Source: Clostridiales bacterium (lineage in GTDB: Bacteria > Bacillota > DSM-16504 > Desulfitibacterales > JAICDB01). Taken from it: DNA of 64,000 bases. How positions within the stretch are numbered: the first letter of the stretch is position 1; every line of letters begins with the position of its first letter. Under the pieces are notes generated by a model. The model was given only the letters and a program-made list of their open reading frames with translations, searched no databases and had not been told where the DNA came from. Of this stretch, positions 44,782-54,371 are shown in pieces. The position numbers and the translations under genes are program-made. The stretch covers positions 1 to 64,000 of the forward strand of contig JAICDB010000011.1 of assembly GCA_020063565.1 (NCBI GenBank). Reading direction: 5' to 3'.

Positions 44782-47700
44782 ATGAATTTATTTATTAGTA
44801 CATATAAGGATTTTGTTACTAAGGCACTATTAGTAACTTTATTAACTATAGTTTTATTTGCAGTTCCATTATTTATTGAAGGATTGAATGATGAAAAGGC
44901 ATTGGCAGTTGTGGGTAGTGTTTATAACGACTTGGCAACTCAAGCAGTACGTAACAACTATGATTTATACAAAAATGGAACAAGTTTTAGTGCATATGAC
45001 GCATATATATTAAGTGCAGCAGGAGCAGATATAGAGACATGGACATACGATGGTTCGAATGTAAAGGCAGATGTAATAGCCTTAATGGATGAAACAATAG
45101 CAGATCCTGATGAAAAGACAACCGACTGGCTTGGAAATGAAGTATATGCAAAATCAGCTTCAAGAGTAGCGCGAGAATATCTTGCGGCAGAGAGCTGGGG
45201 AGAAACTGATAGAGCTGAAAACTTGCTGAACATTATAATAAACAGGCAGACAGCAAGTGGAGACGGTTCAATAGACGGGAATGCATTTAGCGATTTGGCT
45301 GCCTTTGAGGCACTGGGTAGAGCCGGAGTTATAGACCGGATAGATACATCGAAAGCCATAAGTTATATATTGGCCAATCAAGACACAAACACAGGAGCAT
45401 GGACATCTTCCTGGAATGACTTCATGGCAACAGCCCAGGCAGTAAGAACGCTGGAATATCTGAAAAGTTATGCCGGCGAACAGGCGACAGAAGTACAGGC
45501 AGCAATTGATAGTGGACTGGCATATATGAAAAGTATGCAGCAACCAAACGGCAGTTTGCAAAAAGGTGCAGGCGGCCAATGGCCGGATGACCCGGTTATA
45601 GACACGGCAGAAGCGATATATACCCTGGATCTATTGGGAATAGACCCTGCAACATGGGAAAGCGAAGCAGGAAAAACTCCGGTGGATTACATGCTGGAAG
45701 AAGCATTAAATGACGACAGGACATTTGGAAGCACAGGGAATCTAATGGATAACACATGGGCAATAGATGCTTATCTTAAGTTAGGCGCAAGTATTGATGC
45801 CGGTGCCATACTGGGAATAAAGGTAACGCCTGAGAGTGCTGAAATCATTGAAGGTGAAACTCAGCAATATACGGCAATAGCATATCAGTTTAACGGAACC
45901 ACTACAGATATCAGTAATAGTGCCAGCTGGAGCACGGGAGATACCGGAATTGCCACAGTAAATGATACTGGACTGGTAACAGGAGTAAGTTCAGGAGAAA
46001 CGGTTGTTACCGCAATATATCAGGGTATTAACGGTAGTGGCAACGTTAATGTTACCGGTGAGAGTAACGGTGGAGATATCCCGGAACCAAATTCTATTAC
46101 TGTGGAGATTGAAGTAATAGGAAAAAATAATGACGTATTATTTGGACCCGATGATGTAACCATTTATGAGACTGATGAGTATGGCTTTACTGCTTTGGGA
46201 GCACTAGACGCTACAGGATTGCACTGGGAATTTTCAGATGACTGGGATTATTTTATAGAAAAAATTGGAGAATACAGAAACCAAGGTCTTAATGGATGGA
46301 TGTATAAAGTAAATGATGAAGTACCTACTGTACTTGCTCATCGAAAAACAGTTAGAGATGGAGATGAAATAATTTGGTGGTACAGTACGGATGAAGATGA
46401 AATGCCAGGTGTTGAAACTAGTGATGATTCGGAAGATATAATTGACGATCCTGATGCAAACGACTCTGAAGTTGCAGACGCTGTAAATGAATTAGTAGAT
46501 AATTTAGATGAATTAGATGATATTGATGAACTTATTAGTTCTGCTGGAGAAGCTGCTGGGCTTTTAGAAAAAGCCTTAGCTAGAATAGAATCGGAAGAAG
46601 CAATTACAATAATTGCAGACAACAGTACCAGACTCTTGGAAGCTTTGTCCGATTCTATAGAAAAGGCAGCAGATGAAGAAACTAGAACAAACCTAAAAGA
46701 AACTACTATTAATGTGGTGGATACTGTATTAAAAATAATGGAAAAGCTAGTTGATGAATCTAAACTGGATGATGTAACTAACAAATTAATTGAATCAGCA
46801 AGTGAACTAGCTAGCGGATTAAGCAAAAACGATGCTGCAGTAATAAAAGCAGAAGCAGTTAAAGTAGCAGAAAAGGCAATTGAGAAAGCCGGTACTGACA
46901 GATTAGAGGAAGATGAAATAACGGTTGAAGGTAACAAAGCTAAAGCAGAGGTTAATCTTGAACGCCTTGTTGAAAAAATTACTAAGGTAATTAATAAAGC
47001 AGAAGAAATGGACTATAAACTCAGGGAAAATGCAATTGAATCAAATAAAGTATTGCAAAAGAAGGTTGCTGTAGAAGTTCCTGTTACAAATGACGTAGAT
47101 GAAATAGAAACAAATATTCCATCAGGAGTAATAAGTACATTAGCGGAAAATGAAATAGATATGGTAGAAATAAGATCAGAAATTGCAGATTTTGGAATTA
47201 CCAGCAATACCTTTGGTGAATCAGCAAAGGGCAAAGATATTTCTCTGAGTGCCAAAAGGGTAAACAGACAAGATTTGCCGGAGGCAGTACGAAATGAGAT
47301 ACCGGACAATAGTACGGTAGTTGACTTAAATGCGGCAGTAGGTGGAGAAAAGGTTAATAAGTTTAATGAGCCTGTAGAAGTGGCAGTAGCCTATACATTA
47401 AAAGAAGATGATGATCCCGAAACTATTTCAGTATTTTTACTTAAAGAAGATGGCACCATTGAGCCTGTTGGCGGTAAATATGACCCCATAACAGGCAAAG
47501 TAAGATTTAAAACCAATCATTTCAGTAAATATTTCGCTAAAGCTGCAATTAAAGAATTTGCTGATCTGGATAAATATCCGTGGGCAGAAGAAGAAATCCA
47601 AATCCTTGCAGGAAAAGGAATAATAAACGGCAGAAGCAAAGGTAGCTTTGAGCCTGCTGCAGACATTACCAGGGCGGAATTCTCTGCGCTTCTGGTACGG

Positions 47701-48093
47701 ATGTTGAAGTTAGATGGAAACGATATAGAAATACCTTTTAAGGACGTGGTAAGTGATGCCTGGTACTCGGATGAAGTAGCTGCAGCTTATGCAAGTAAAA
47801 TAGTTAACGGCAAAAGTGCTACAGAGTTTGACCCTAATGGAAAGATAACGAGACAGGAAGTGGCTGTAATGATAACAAGGGTTTTAAATAAAGAAGGTTA
47901 CAAAGAAGCACAAGAATCAGAACTGGATGTATTCAGCGATGCAAGTGAAATCGCTCCCTGGGCAAAGGCGGGAGTAGCCATGGCTGTTCGGGAAGAAATC
48001 GTAAACGGCATGGGAGATGGTACTTTTGCTCCTCAAGCTAATGCCAGTAGAGCGCAGGCTGCGGTAATACTGTATAGATTGTTTATTAAGTAG
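44782..48093 (+). CDS. S-layer-anchored transcobalamin-like protein (toroid + Big2 + DUF4430 + SLH)
   Basis: 1103 residues. A signal/anchor segment (about 12-35) is followed by an alpha/alpha-toroid of prenyltransferase-type repeats (about 60-345; SYILANQDTNTGAWTSSWND, YMKSMQQPNGSL). Next come a Big2 domain (about 350-425), a DUF4430 domain (about 438-545; GLNGWMYKVNDEVP, VRDGDEIIWWYS), an acidic helical region (about 560-780), a beta-rich part (to about 925) and three SLH repeats binding the wall. Toroid plus DUF4430 is the layout of human transcobalamin and intrinsic factor. Directly behind tandem cobalamin riboswitches, it is predicted to bind corrinoids at the cell surface. Confidence 0.85.
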   Translation: MNLFISTYKDFVTKALLVTLLTIVLFAVPLFIEGLNDEKALAVVGSVYNDLATQAVRNNYDLYKNGTSFSAYDAYILSAAGADIETWTYDGSNVKADVIALMDETIADPDEKTTDWLGNEVYAKSASRVAREYLAAESWGETDRAENLLNIIINRQTASGDGSIDGNAFSDLAAFEALGRAGVIDRIDTSKAISYILANQDTNTGAWTSSWNDFMATAQAVRTLEYLKSYAGEQATEVQAAIDSGLAYMKSMQQPNGSLQKGAGGQWPDDPVIDTAEAIYTLDLLGIDPATWESEAGKTPVDYMLEEALNDDRTFGSTGNLMDNTWAIDAYLKLGASIDAGAILGIKVTPESAEIIEGETQQYTAIAYQFNGTTTDISNSASWSTGDTGIATVNDTGLVTGVSSGETVVTAIYQGINGSGNVNVTGESNGGDIPEPNSITVEIEVIGKNNDVLFGPDDVTIYETDEYGFTALGALDATGLHWEFSDDWDYFIEKIGEYRNQGLNGWMYKVNDEVPTVLAHRKTVRDGDEIIWWYSTDEDEMPGVETSDDSEDIIDDPDANDSEVADAVNELVDNLDELDDIDELISSAGEAAGLLEKALARIESEEAITIIADNSTRLLEALSDSIEKAADEETRTNLKETTINVVDTVLKIMEKLVDESKLDDVTNKLIESASELASGLSKNDAAVIKAEAVKVAEKAIEKAGTDRLEEDEITVEGNKAKAEVNLERLVEKITKVINKAEEMDYKLRENAIESNKVLQKKVAVEVPVTNDVDEIETNIPSGVISTLAENEIDMVEIRSEIADFGITSNTFGESAKGKDISLSAKRVNRQDLPEAVRNEIPDNSTVVDLNAAVGGEKVNKFNEPVEVAVAYTLKEDDDPETISVFLLKEDGTIEPVGGKYDPITGKVRFKTNHFSKYFAKAAIKEFADLDKYPWAEEEIQILAGKGIINGRSKGSFEPAADITRAEFSALLVRMLKLDGNDIEIPFKDVVSDAWYSDEVAAAYASKIVNGKSATEFDPNGKITRQEVAVMITRVLNKEGYKEAQESELDVFSDASEIAPWAKAGVAMAVREEIVNGMGDGTFAPQANASRAQAAVILYRLFIK

Positions 48094-48118
48094 TTAGTTT
48101 TAACATGTCAGTATAATA

Positions 48119-48165
48119 CACTGTCGGTCTGATTAATGTCAACCGGCAGTGCATGTCTATTTTTC
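48119..48165 (+). terminator. Hairpin after the large surface-protein gene
   Basis: CACTGTCGGT pairs with ACCGGCAGTG, then CATGTCTATTTTT. It may reduce rather than end transcription into the ECF genes, since no promoter is obvious downstream. Confidence 0.6.
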
Positions 48166-48183
48166 AAAATATGGAGGTTAATT

Positions 48184-49176
48184 ATGAATATTAAGAAGTT
48201 TTACTACCTGGTATTAATAACATTCTTGGTTATGATGGCCATAACCGGATGCGGTGGTCAGACAGAAACAGAACCAAATGCAGCAGATGTTTCCCACTCT
48301 GAAGGAAAAACTGCTTTTACAGGAAAAGTTAAATTGTTGGTAACGAAAGATTTTGGCAGTGAAACTTTATTTGAAAAGAAAGTAGAAATTAAAGAAGACC
48401 GGACTGTTATAGATTTATTAAAGGCTAACTTAGAAATAACCACCAAATGGGATGGTGATTTTGTTAACGGAATCAACGGTTTGGAGTCCGAAAACGGAGG
48501 GGTCTCGGGTAACAGGTTTGACTGGTTTTATTATATTAACGGTATCTGTGCTGATGTAGGGGCTGCCGGTTATGAATTGAACCCGGGAGATATTGTCTGG
48601 TGGGATTATCATGCCTGGAAGAGCATGGGATCTGCAAATTCGGCGGTTATCGGCTGTTTTCCTGAACCGTTTATCCACGGTTACCGGGGAAATGTTGGAA
48701 CTACTACTATTATCACTTCTGAGGAGAACAACAGCCTGGCAAATGATGTACAAAAAGCTTTAGAGAAGAATGGAGTTACTTCTATAGAGAGCAAGACATT
48801 GAACGAAGATTTTCTTCAAAACAGGCAGGGTCCAACAATTGTAATGGGAGAATGGAGTGAACTTAAAGAGTTAACTTATCTGGAAAAGTTAAACAAGGCG
48901 TACAAAAAGACGGGTACCAATGTTCATTTTACTGATAAAGGCTTGGAATTATTGGATTACAGCGGGAAAGCGGCCAGAACCGTTACCGAAAGTGCCGGAG
49001 TTATAGTTTCTACCGGAGCGGGATTGGGGGATGAGAGCCCTCTGTGGCTAATTGTCGGTAATAACCGGGAAGGTTTGGAACAAGCTGTAGAAGTACTTGT
49101 TGAAAATCCGGACAAAATTTCAAAGGCTTATGGGGTAGCGGTGGTTTCCGGGGAAATTGTCAGACTGCCTATATAA
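48184..49176 (+). CDS. DUF4430 lipoprotein, putative corrinoid-binding partner
   Basis: 330 residues from ATG 48184, preceded by ATGGAGG; an earlier in-frame start has no ribosome site. A lipobox, MMAITGCGG, gives Cys22 as the lipid-modified residue. The DUF4430 domain (about 45-145) shows RFDWFYYINGICADVGAAG and LNPGDIVWWDYHAW. The rest (145-330) is an alpha/beta domain of unknown family (TIVMGEWSEL, PLWLIVGNN). Membrane-tethered next to EcfT, it could hand corrinoid from the surface protein to the ECF importer. It resembles the isolated beta-domain of transcobalamin. Confidence 0.83.
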   Translation: MNIKKFYYLVLITFLVMMAITGCGGQTETEPNAADVSHSEGKTAFTGKVKLLVTKDFGSETLFEKKVEIKEDRTVIDLLKANLEITTKWDGDFVNGINGLESENGGVSGNRFDWFYYINGICADVGAAGYELNPGDIVWWDYHAWKSMGSANSAVIGCFPEPFIHGYRGNVGTTTIITSEENNSLANDVQKALEKNGVTSIESKTLNEDFLQNRQGPTIVMGEWSELKELTYLEKLNKAYKKTGTNVHFTDKGLELLDYSGKAARTVTESAGVIVSTGAGLGDESPLWLIVGNNREGLEQAVEVLVENPDKISKAYGVAVVSGEIVRLPI

Positions 49177-49197
49177 TAAAAAGGACGGGGATAGGTA

Positions 49198-50112
49198 ATG
49201 CTTGTATATCGAGAGAAAGATAACCTTATTCATAAACTTCACCCGTTTACACTTATATTCTATATTGGCATAGTTTTTCTTTTATCTCTGGTTTTTAACC
49301 ACCCAATTTACCTGCTGGGGTTATTTTTGGCAGTTGGAGCGGTTATTATTGCTGGCGGCCATTTTTCGGAATGGAAGGTCTACCTGAAGTTCAGTGTAAC
49401 CATGATCATAATAATTATGGTTATTAATGCCATTTTTGTACAGGCCGGAGATACCGTACTACTTGTAGGACCCAGGGTTCCGGTGCTGGGGAAGATAGTA
49501 ATTACCTTGGAGGCACTGGCATTCGGGGCAGGAATGGGTATACGACTTTTAGTTATGATAAGCATCTTTTGCCTTTATACTTATGCAGTGCATCCGGATA
49601 AAGCATTAAAGCTGTTCAGCAGATTGGGCAACAAATCTGTACTGGTTATTACTCTTTCTACCCGCTTGTTTCCCCTCATGGTAAGGGACTTTCAGAGAAT
49701 TACCGAAGTACAGCGCTGCCGGGGGGTAAAGTTGGATACGGGAAGATGGTGGGAGCGTGCCAAAAACCTGCTTCCTGTAATCAGCGTGCTTTTATTGTCC
49801 TGCCTTGAACGTTCTCTGCAGCTGGCCGAATCAATGCATGCCAGGGGTTACGGTAGCGGGAGCAGGTCTTATTACAGTAGGGAATTATGGCGCCCTCGAG
49901 ATTATCTCATTCTATCTGCGTTGATTATTGGTTTGATAAGCGGGCTCTGGGCTGCCTTAAAGGGCTGGTCGACATACAGCTATTACCCCAGGCTGACTTT
50001 ATTTAACCCGGGAGAGTTGAAAACAGCAGTTATAGTAGTAATAACACTGGCAGTTCCTGCTATTTTAAACTGGGGGTGGAAGAAATGGCCTTTATTAAGA
50101 TCAAAAATTTGA
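49198..50112 (+). CDS. ecfT: ECF transporter T component
   Basis: 304 residues, an integral membrane protein with five to six helices. The two coupling motifs are VQRCRGVKLD (about residue 174) and MHARGYGSGSR (about 217), which bind the ATPase grooves. It couples ATP hydrolysis to movement of the S component. The ATPase gene overlaps its 3' end by 28 bases. Its place between DUF4430 and toroid genes under cobalamin riboswitches points to a dedicated corrinoid ECF system. Confidence 0.9.
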   Translation: MLVYREKDNLIHKLHPFTLIFYIGIVFLLSLVFNHPIYLLGLFLAVGAVIIAGGHFSEWKVYLKFSVTMIIIIMVINAIFVQAGDTVLLVGPRVPVLGKIVITLEALAFGAGMGIRLLVMISIFCLYTYAVHPDKALKLFSRLGNKSVLVITLSTRLFPLMVRDFQRITEVQRCRGVKLDTGRWWERAKNLLPVISVLLLSCLERSLQLAESMHARGYGSGSRSYYSRELWRPRDYLILSALIIGLISGLWAALKGWSTYSYYPRLTLFNPGELKTAVIVVITLAVPAILNWGWKKWPLLRSKI

Positions 50113-51782
50113 CATATTATTACCCTGACAACAAAAATCCGGCTCTTGATAGCATAAGTCTGGAGATTCCAGAGGGACAGTTTGTACTTGTGGTCGGGGG
50201 GTCCGGAAGCGGAAAATCTACCTTAATCCGTGCCATAGCAGGTTTGGTTCCTGATTTTTATGGCGGAACTTATGGCGGAAAGGTTTATCTAGATAATAAG
50301 GAGATTAAGCAGCTGGACAGACGCAGTCTTGTGCAGCAGGTAGGGATGGTTTTTCAGGATCCCGAGAGCCAGCTGGTAATGACTAACGTGGAGCAGGAAG
50401 TAGCCTTCGGTCTGGAGAATTTAGGCTTATCTAATAGTTTAATGAAACGGAGGGTAATGGAGGTTACCAGTGCCATGGCATTATCTGACTATTTTCACAG
50501 TTTTACCCCGGAACTTTCAGGCGGGCAAAAGCAAAAAGTGGCACTGGCATCTGTTCTGGCAATGCAGCCCGATATATTACTCCTGGATGAGCCTACTTCT
50601 CAGCTTGATCCAATTGCCGGCGAAGAGATCCTTACCATGATAAGGCGTCTAAATGAAGAAAACGGTATTACGGTAGTTCTGATTGAGCAGCGCCTGGAAA
50701 GATGCTTTCACCTGGCTGACAGGGTACTGGTTATGGATAAGGGAAAAATTATTTTTGATCACCATGCGCCTGATACAATATCCCGCTGGGCGGTAAAAAA
50801 TAACACCTCCTTTATTCCGCCACTGGCCAAATTATTTGCAGGAGTGGGTTTTTCTGAAGTTCCTACAACTGTTAAGCAGGGAAGGGAAATTCTAAAATCC
50901 TACTACCCGTTATTAAACTTTAGTACTGAGACACCAACACGTGCTGAGAAAACAAAAAAATCTCAAAAATCCTCTGGCGAAACTATTATTGATATTCAGA
51001 ATCTCTGGTTTACTTATCCTAATGGTCAAGAAGCATTAAAAAATATCAATCTTAAAATTATTTCCGGGGATTTTGTAGTAATTATGGGGGAAAATGGAGC
51101 CGGAAAAACTACCCTGATGAAAAACATAAATGGCTTGCTTAAACCCGGCAGGGGGCGGGTTAAGGTATTAAATCGGGATACCAAAAAATTATCTGTAGAA
51201 GAACTGGCTTCCACTGTGGGGAATTTATCCCAGGACCCCAATGATTATTTATTCTTACCTACCGTAGGAGAAGAACTGTTCTTTACTTTAAAAAATTTAG
51301 GCTTAACAGATGACGGGAATTGTGAAGAAATCCTGGACAGACTGCAGTTAACCCCTTATGTAGACTCTAACCCGCGGGATTTAAGTACGGGGGAACGCCA
51401 AAGGGTGGCTCTGGCGTCCGTTTTGGCGGCAAAACCCAAATTACTCCTTCTGGATGAGCCTACCCGTGGACTTGATTACCGTCTTAAGGAGGAACTGGGT
51501 GATATACTATTGCAACTGCAAAGGGAAGGAATAGCTATTCTAGTTATTACCCATGATGTGGAATTTGCTGCTGAATATGCCGATGATATTGTCTTGATGG
51601 CAGAAGGAAGCATTATTGCCAGGGGAAACAAGTATGAAATGCTATCCGGTTCTACCTTTTATTCTCCCCAGATCAGCAAGTTGTTCAATAATATTGCTGA
51701 TAATGTAGTAACTTTAAATCAGGGTAAGGAAATATTGAGCAAGATAATGGAATTGAGTAAAGATGAAGCTCTTTCCGTATAA
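50085..51782 (+). CDS. ECF transporter ATPase, two ABC domains in one chain
   Basis: 565 residues from ATG 50085 (GGGGGTGGAAG upstream). Domain 1: GGSGSGKSTLIRAIAG, VFQDPESQLVM, LSGGQKQKVALAS and LLLDEPTSQLDP. Domain 2 (from about residue 305): GENGAGKTTLMKNING, LSQDPNDYLFL, LSTGERQRVALAS and LLLDEPTRGLDY. Both nucleotide sites have Walker A, signature and Walker B. It is EcfA1-EcfA2 fused, as in several dedicated ECF systems. It drives import with the adjacent EcfT and S component. Confidence 0.92.
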   Translation: MAFIKIKNLTYYYPDNKNPALDSISLEIPEGQFVLVVGGSGSGKSTLIRAIAGLVPDFYGGTYGGKVYLDNKEIKQLDRRSLVQQVGMVFQDPESQLVMTNVEQEVAFGLENLGLSNSLMKRRVMEVTSAMALSDYFHSFTPELSGGQKQKVALASVLAMQPDILLLDEPTSQLDPIAGEEILTMIRRLNEENGITVVLIEQRLERCFHLADRVLVMDKGKIIFDHHAPDTISRWAVKNNTSFIPPLAKLFAGVGFSEVPTTVKQGREILKSYYPLLNFSTETPTRAEKTKKSQKSSGETIIDIQNLWFTYPNGQEALKNINLKIISGDFVVIMGENGAGKTTLMKNINGLLKPGRGRVKVLNRDTKKLSVEELASTVGNLSQDPNDYLFLPTVGEELFFTLKNLGLTDDGNCEEILDRLQLTPYVDSNPRDLSTGERQRVALASVLAAKPKLLLLDEPTRGLDYRLKEELGDILLQLQREGIAILVITHDVEFAAEYADDIVLMAEGSIIARGNKYEMLSGSTFYSPQISKLFNNIADNVVTLNQGKEILSKIMELSKDEALSV

Positions 51783-51870
51783 GTATAAATTAGTGATAGG
51801 ATGTTATTTATGGATAAGCTCAGCATCTTAATGATAGCTACACTAAGAAATTATAAGGAGGAAAATCTTG

Positions 51871-53394
51871 ATGAGGAAGAGAAAAATTCTAATTTGCCTG
51901 AGTTTAGCCTTATTGTTTGTGTTTATTTTTACCGGTACTTCCTTTGCAAATGACTCCTATCCTGACCAGAAAGTATCTCAAAGCATAAAAAAAGCGGTAA
52001 GCTACCTGCATAAATATCAGAATGAAGATGGTGGTTTTAGCAGCAAAAAAGGGGGCCCGAGCAGCAGGGCTTTAACAAGCTGGGTGGTTATGGCTATTGT
52101 AGCTGCGGGAGAAGATGTTACCGGTAGTGCATGGGAACCTTCCGGTAAAAATCCCATTGATTATCTGAAAAATTGTAACAAAGAACTGGAAGAAACCTGT
52201 GATTATGCACGTTTGTTATTGAGCTTAACTGCCGCAAAGCAGGGGACAATGTATAGGGGAATTGATTTGGCTGCGAAAATAGCTTCTTTTCAGCAGGAAA
52301 GCGGCCAGTTTTTCCAGCCTGCCTGGAATGAGCACGGGATGATTAATTCCCACATGTGGTCTATTTTAGCGCTTGCTTCGGCCGGATATGATATTCCTGA
52401 TAAAGATAAGGCTAAAAAGTGGTTGCTGAAGCATCAAAATGAAGACGGTGGTTTTGGCTGGGTTGAAGGAACATATAGCGACACGGATGACACTGGTGTG
52501 GCCATTCAAGCTCTTGTTATGCTGGGAGAGGATCCTGCAACTTCCTCAGCTATTAAAAAAGCTCTTAAATATTTAAAAGACTGTCAGCAGAAAGATGGAG
52601 GGTTTAGCTGTGGCAATGACTGGATGGGAAATGAGTCCAACAGTGCTTCGGATGCCTGGGTACTGCAGGGACTCTTTGCAGCAGGTGAAAACCCTGTAAG
52701 TGAAAAATGGTCGGTAAACGGAAAAAATCCGGTATCTCACCTTTTAAGCTTGCAAAACAGTGACGGCTCTTTTTACTGGAAAGAAGGGGTAACTTCCTCA
52801 CCAGTTAAAATGACTGCTTTTGCCATCATGGCTTTAGCCGGGAAACCTCACCCCGTGAATATTGATTATTGCGGTAAAAGCATGTTTTCCGATTTGTCTT
52901 CTTCTCACTGGGCTTATGCTTCCATTGTGAAATTGGTCAACGCCAAAGTATTGAGCGGGTACCCGGATGGGACCTTTAAGCCGGATAAATCCGTAACCAG
53001 GGCTGAGTTTACAAAATTTATGGTTTGCGGTCTTGGTTTAGAAAATGTGGTAAGTTATTCTGCAGGAAAGTTTCCGGATATACCGCAAGGACACTGGGCT
53101 CGTAAATATATTTCAATAGCAGTAGATAAGGAATATGTCGAAGGACGTCCGGGTGGAAGATTTGATCCAAACGGAAAAATAACCGGAGCAGAACTGGCTA
53201 CCATGCTGGTGAGGGCTTTACCGCCGGAGAAAAAGTCCCAAATGACAGAAGGACCCTACTGGTATTCGGGCAATGTGAAACTCGCCAGAGAGAACGGCCT
53301 TTTATATCCCGGCTTTCAGGCCGGAGAAAATGCCACCAGAGCACAGTGTGCATACAGTATAGTACGTTTGAAAAATCTGAGGGATAGTATATGA
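51871..53394 (+). CDS. S-layer-anchored alpha/alpha-toroid protein (transcobalamin alpha-domain-like)
   Basis: 507 residues, start ATG 51871 (AAGGAGG upstream). A signal peptide (about 1-27, TGTSFAN) is followed by a toroid of prenyltransferase/squalene-cyclase-type repeats (about 38-325) seen as YLHKYQNEDGGFS, WLLKHQNEDGGFG, YLKDCQQKDGGFS and LLSLQNSDGSF. Three SLH repeats follow (about 333-505; the first, YPDGTFKPDKSVTRAEF, is clear and the third weaker). No enzymatic DxDD motif of cyclases is apparent, so binding is more likely than catalysis. It lacks DUF4430, which is supplied separately by the lipoprotein three genes upstream. Confidence 0.85.
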   Translation: MRKRKILICLSLALLFVFIFTGTSFANDSYPDQKVSQSIKKAVSYLHKYQNEDGGFSSKKGGPSSRALTSWVVMAIVAAGEDVTGSAWEPSGKNPIDYLKNCNKELEETCDYARLLLSLTAAKQGTMYRGIDLAAKIASFQQESGQFFQPAWNEHGMINSHMWSILALASAGYDIPDKDKAKKWLLKHQNEDGGFGWVEGTYSDTDDTGVAIQALVMLGEDPATSSAIKKALKYLKDCQQKDGGFSCGNDWMGNESNSASDAWVLQGLFAAGENPVSEKWSVNGKNPVSHLLSLQNSDGSFYWKEGVTSSPVKMTAFAIMALAGKPHPVNIDYCGKSMFSDLSSSHWAYASIVKLVNAKVLSGYPDGTFKPDKSVTRAEFTKFMVCGLGLENVVSYSAGKFPDIPQGHWARKYISIAVDKEYVEGRPGGRFDPNGKITGAELATMLVRALPPEKKSQMTEGPYWYSGNVKLARENGLLYPGFQAGENATRAQCAYSIVRLKNLRDSI

Positions 53395-54116
53395 AGAATA
53401 AGCCTATTGTAGTTGTAATAAGTGTTATCGTACTGCTGCTCATTGTCAGCATAGTTCCTGAGAACCCTCTCTATAACATTAACTGGGCGGTCTTTTCAGC
53501 TCTTTTTATTAGTCTGGCAATGCTGGCATTTTTCTGGCGTTTTGAAAGAAAGGGCATAAATTCCAAAGAAGTTACCCTTATTGCAACACTGGCCTCCCTG
53601 GCCGCCATTTCCAGGGTACCCTTTGCTGTAATAATGAGCCTTCAGCCTACTACTTTTATGGTTATGATTACCGGGTACGTATTTGGGCCGCAGACCGGCT
53701 TTCTAGTGGGAGCGGTAGCTGCCCTTGTATCCAACTTTTTTATAGGGCAGGGACCATGGACACCCTGGCAAATGTTCTGCTGGGGAATGTGCGGTGTAGC
53801 GGCGGCGCTGCTGGCAAAAAAATACAAGGGTTTTAAATTAACTCCATTTGCGATTCTCGGAGGGGTTTGCGGTTACCTCTTTGGCTGGATCATGAACATC
53901 TGGCACTGGGTAGGGTTCGTTTATCCTTTAACTTGGAAAACTTTTTTAGCAACATATGCTGCCAGTTTTCCCTTTGATACTCTGCATGCCCTGGGAAATG
54001 TAGTATTTTCAATTGTGTTTGGGAAGTCGTTTTACCAGGTTTTGCTGCGGTTTAGGAAGAAGATTACACCAACTGTTTTGATAACTAAGATCGTTACCGG
54101 TACTCATAAGCAATAA
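53391..54116 (+). CDS. ECF transporter S component, probably corrinoid-specific
   Basis: 241 residues with six or seven helices. SLQPTTFMVMITGYVFGP, LVGAVAALVSNFFIGQGPW and TPWQMFCWGMCGVAAALL fit the S-component group that includes predicted and proven cobalamin (CbrT-type) carriers. Its ATG overlaps the stop of the toroid gene (ATGA). With EcfT and the double ATPase it completes an importer. Corrinoid specificity is inferred from riboswitch control, the DUF4430/toroid proteins and the cbiZ gene that follows, not from residues I can name. Confidence 0.82.
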   Translation: MKNKPIVVVISVIVLLLIVSIVPENPLYNINWAVFSALFISLAMLAFFWRFERKGINSKEVTLIATLASLAAISRVPFAVIMSLQPTTFMVMITGYVFGPQTGFLVGAVAALVSNFFIGQGPWTPWQMFCWGMCGVAAALLAKKYKGFKLTPFAILGGVCGYLFGWIMNIWHWVGFVYPLTWKTFLATYAASFPFDTLHALGNVVFSIVFGKSFYQVLLRFRKKITPTVLITKIVTGTHKQ

Positions 54117-54132
54117 ATTTCTTAGGAAAAAT

Positions 54133-54340
54133 ATTTCAAGGCGGCGAAGGCTTTGAGCAGCGGAGCCCGGCACTTAGTCCGATGATTGATTTTTATTATA
54201 CCATTAGCTGCAGTTCGACTGATAAATTAATTGTAATTATGTGGCTAACAGCTAAACTAAGTGCCGGGTGAGCAGCACAGAAGCCGAGCTAACGCAGAAA
54301 TTCGAAGTGGATTGCGCGCGGACTTTTCGAACATCCTTTT
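54133..54340. repeat. Interspersed repeat family 1, copy 8, carrying an inserted element
   Basis: Starts at TTTCAAGGCGGCGAAGG (5' end missing) and ends with GGACTTTTCGAACATCCTTTT. The GTAC hairpin of the full copy is replaced by a 103-base palindromic element (54166-54268); AGCAGCGGAG stands on its left and AGCAGCACAG on its right. It fills the gap between the S-component gene and cbiZ. Confidence 0.8.
54166..54268. mobile_element. Palindromic element family 2, copy B
   Basis: 103 bases bounded by CCCGGCACTTAGT / ACTAAGTGCCGGG (13-base inverted ends), noncoding, and sitting exactly where the host repeat normally has a small hairpin. Termini and size match copy A inside cobalamin riboswitch 1. 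Confidence 0.6.
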
Positions 54341-54371
54341 AAAGATTAGTGGTGAAGAGGAGGAAACAAGT

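Noticed and set aside
51871-53394. Toroid protein considered as a prenyltransferase or terpene cyclase enzyme
   Set aside because: Secreted, SLH-anchored and without the DxDD or zinc-site residues of such enzymes. The corrinoid context makes a binding role more likely.
54261-54371. Upstream extension of CbiZ (MPGEQHRSRANAEIR...)
   Set aside because: These codons come from the inserted palindromic element and repeat family 1. The ribosome site GAGGAGGA points to TTG 54372.
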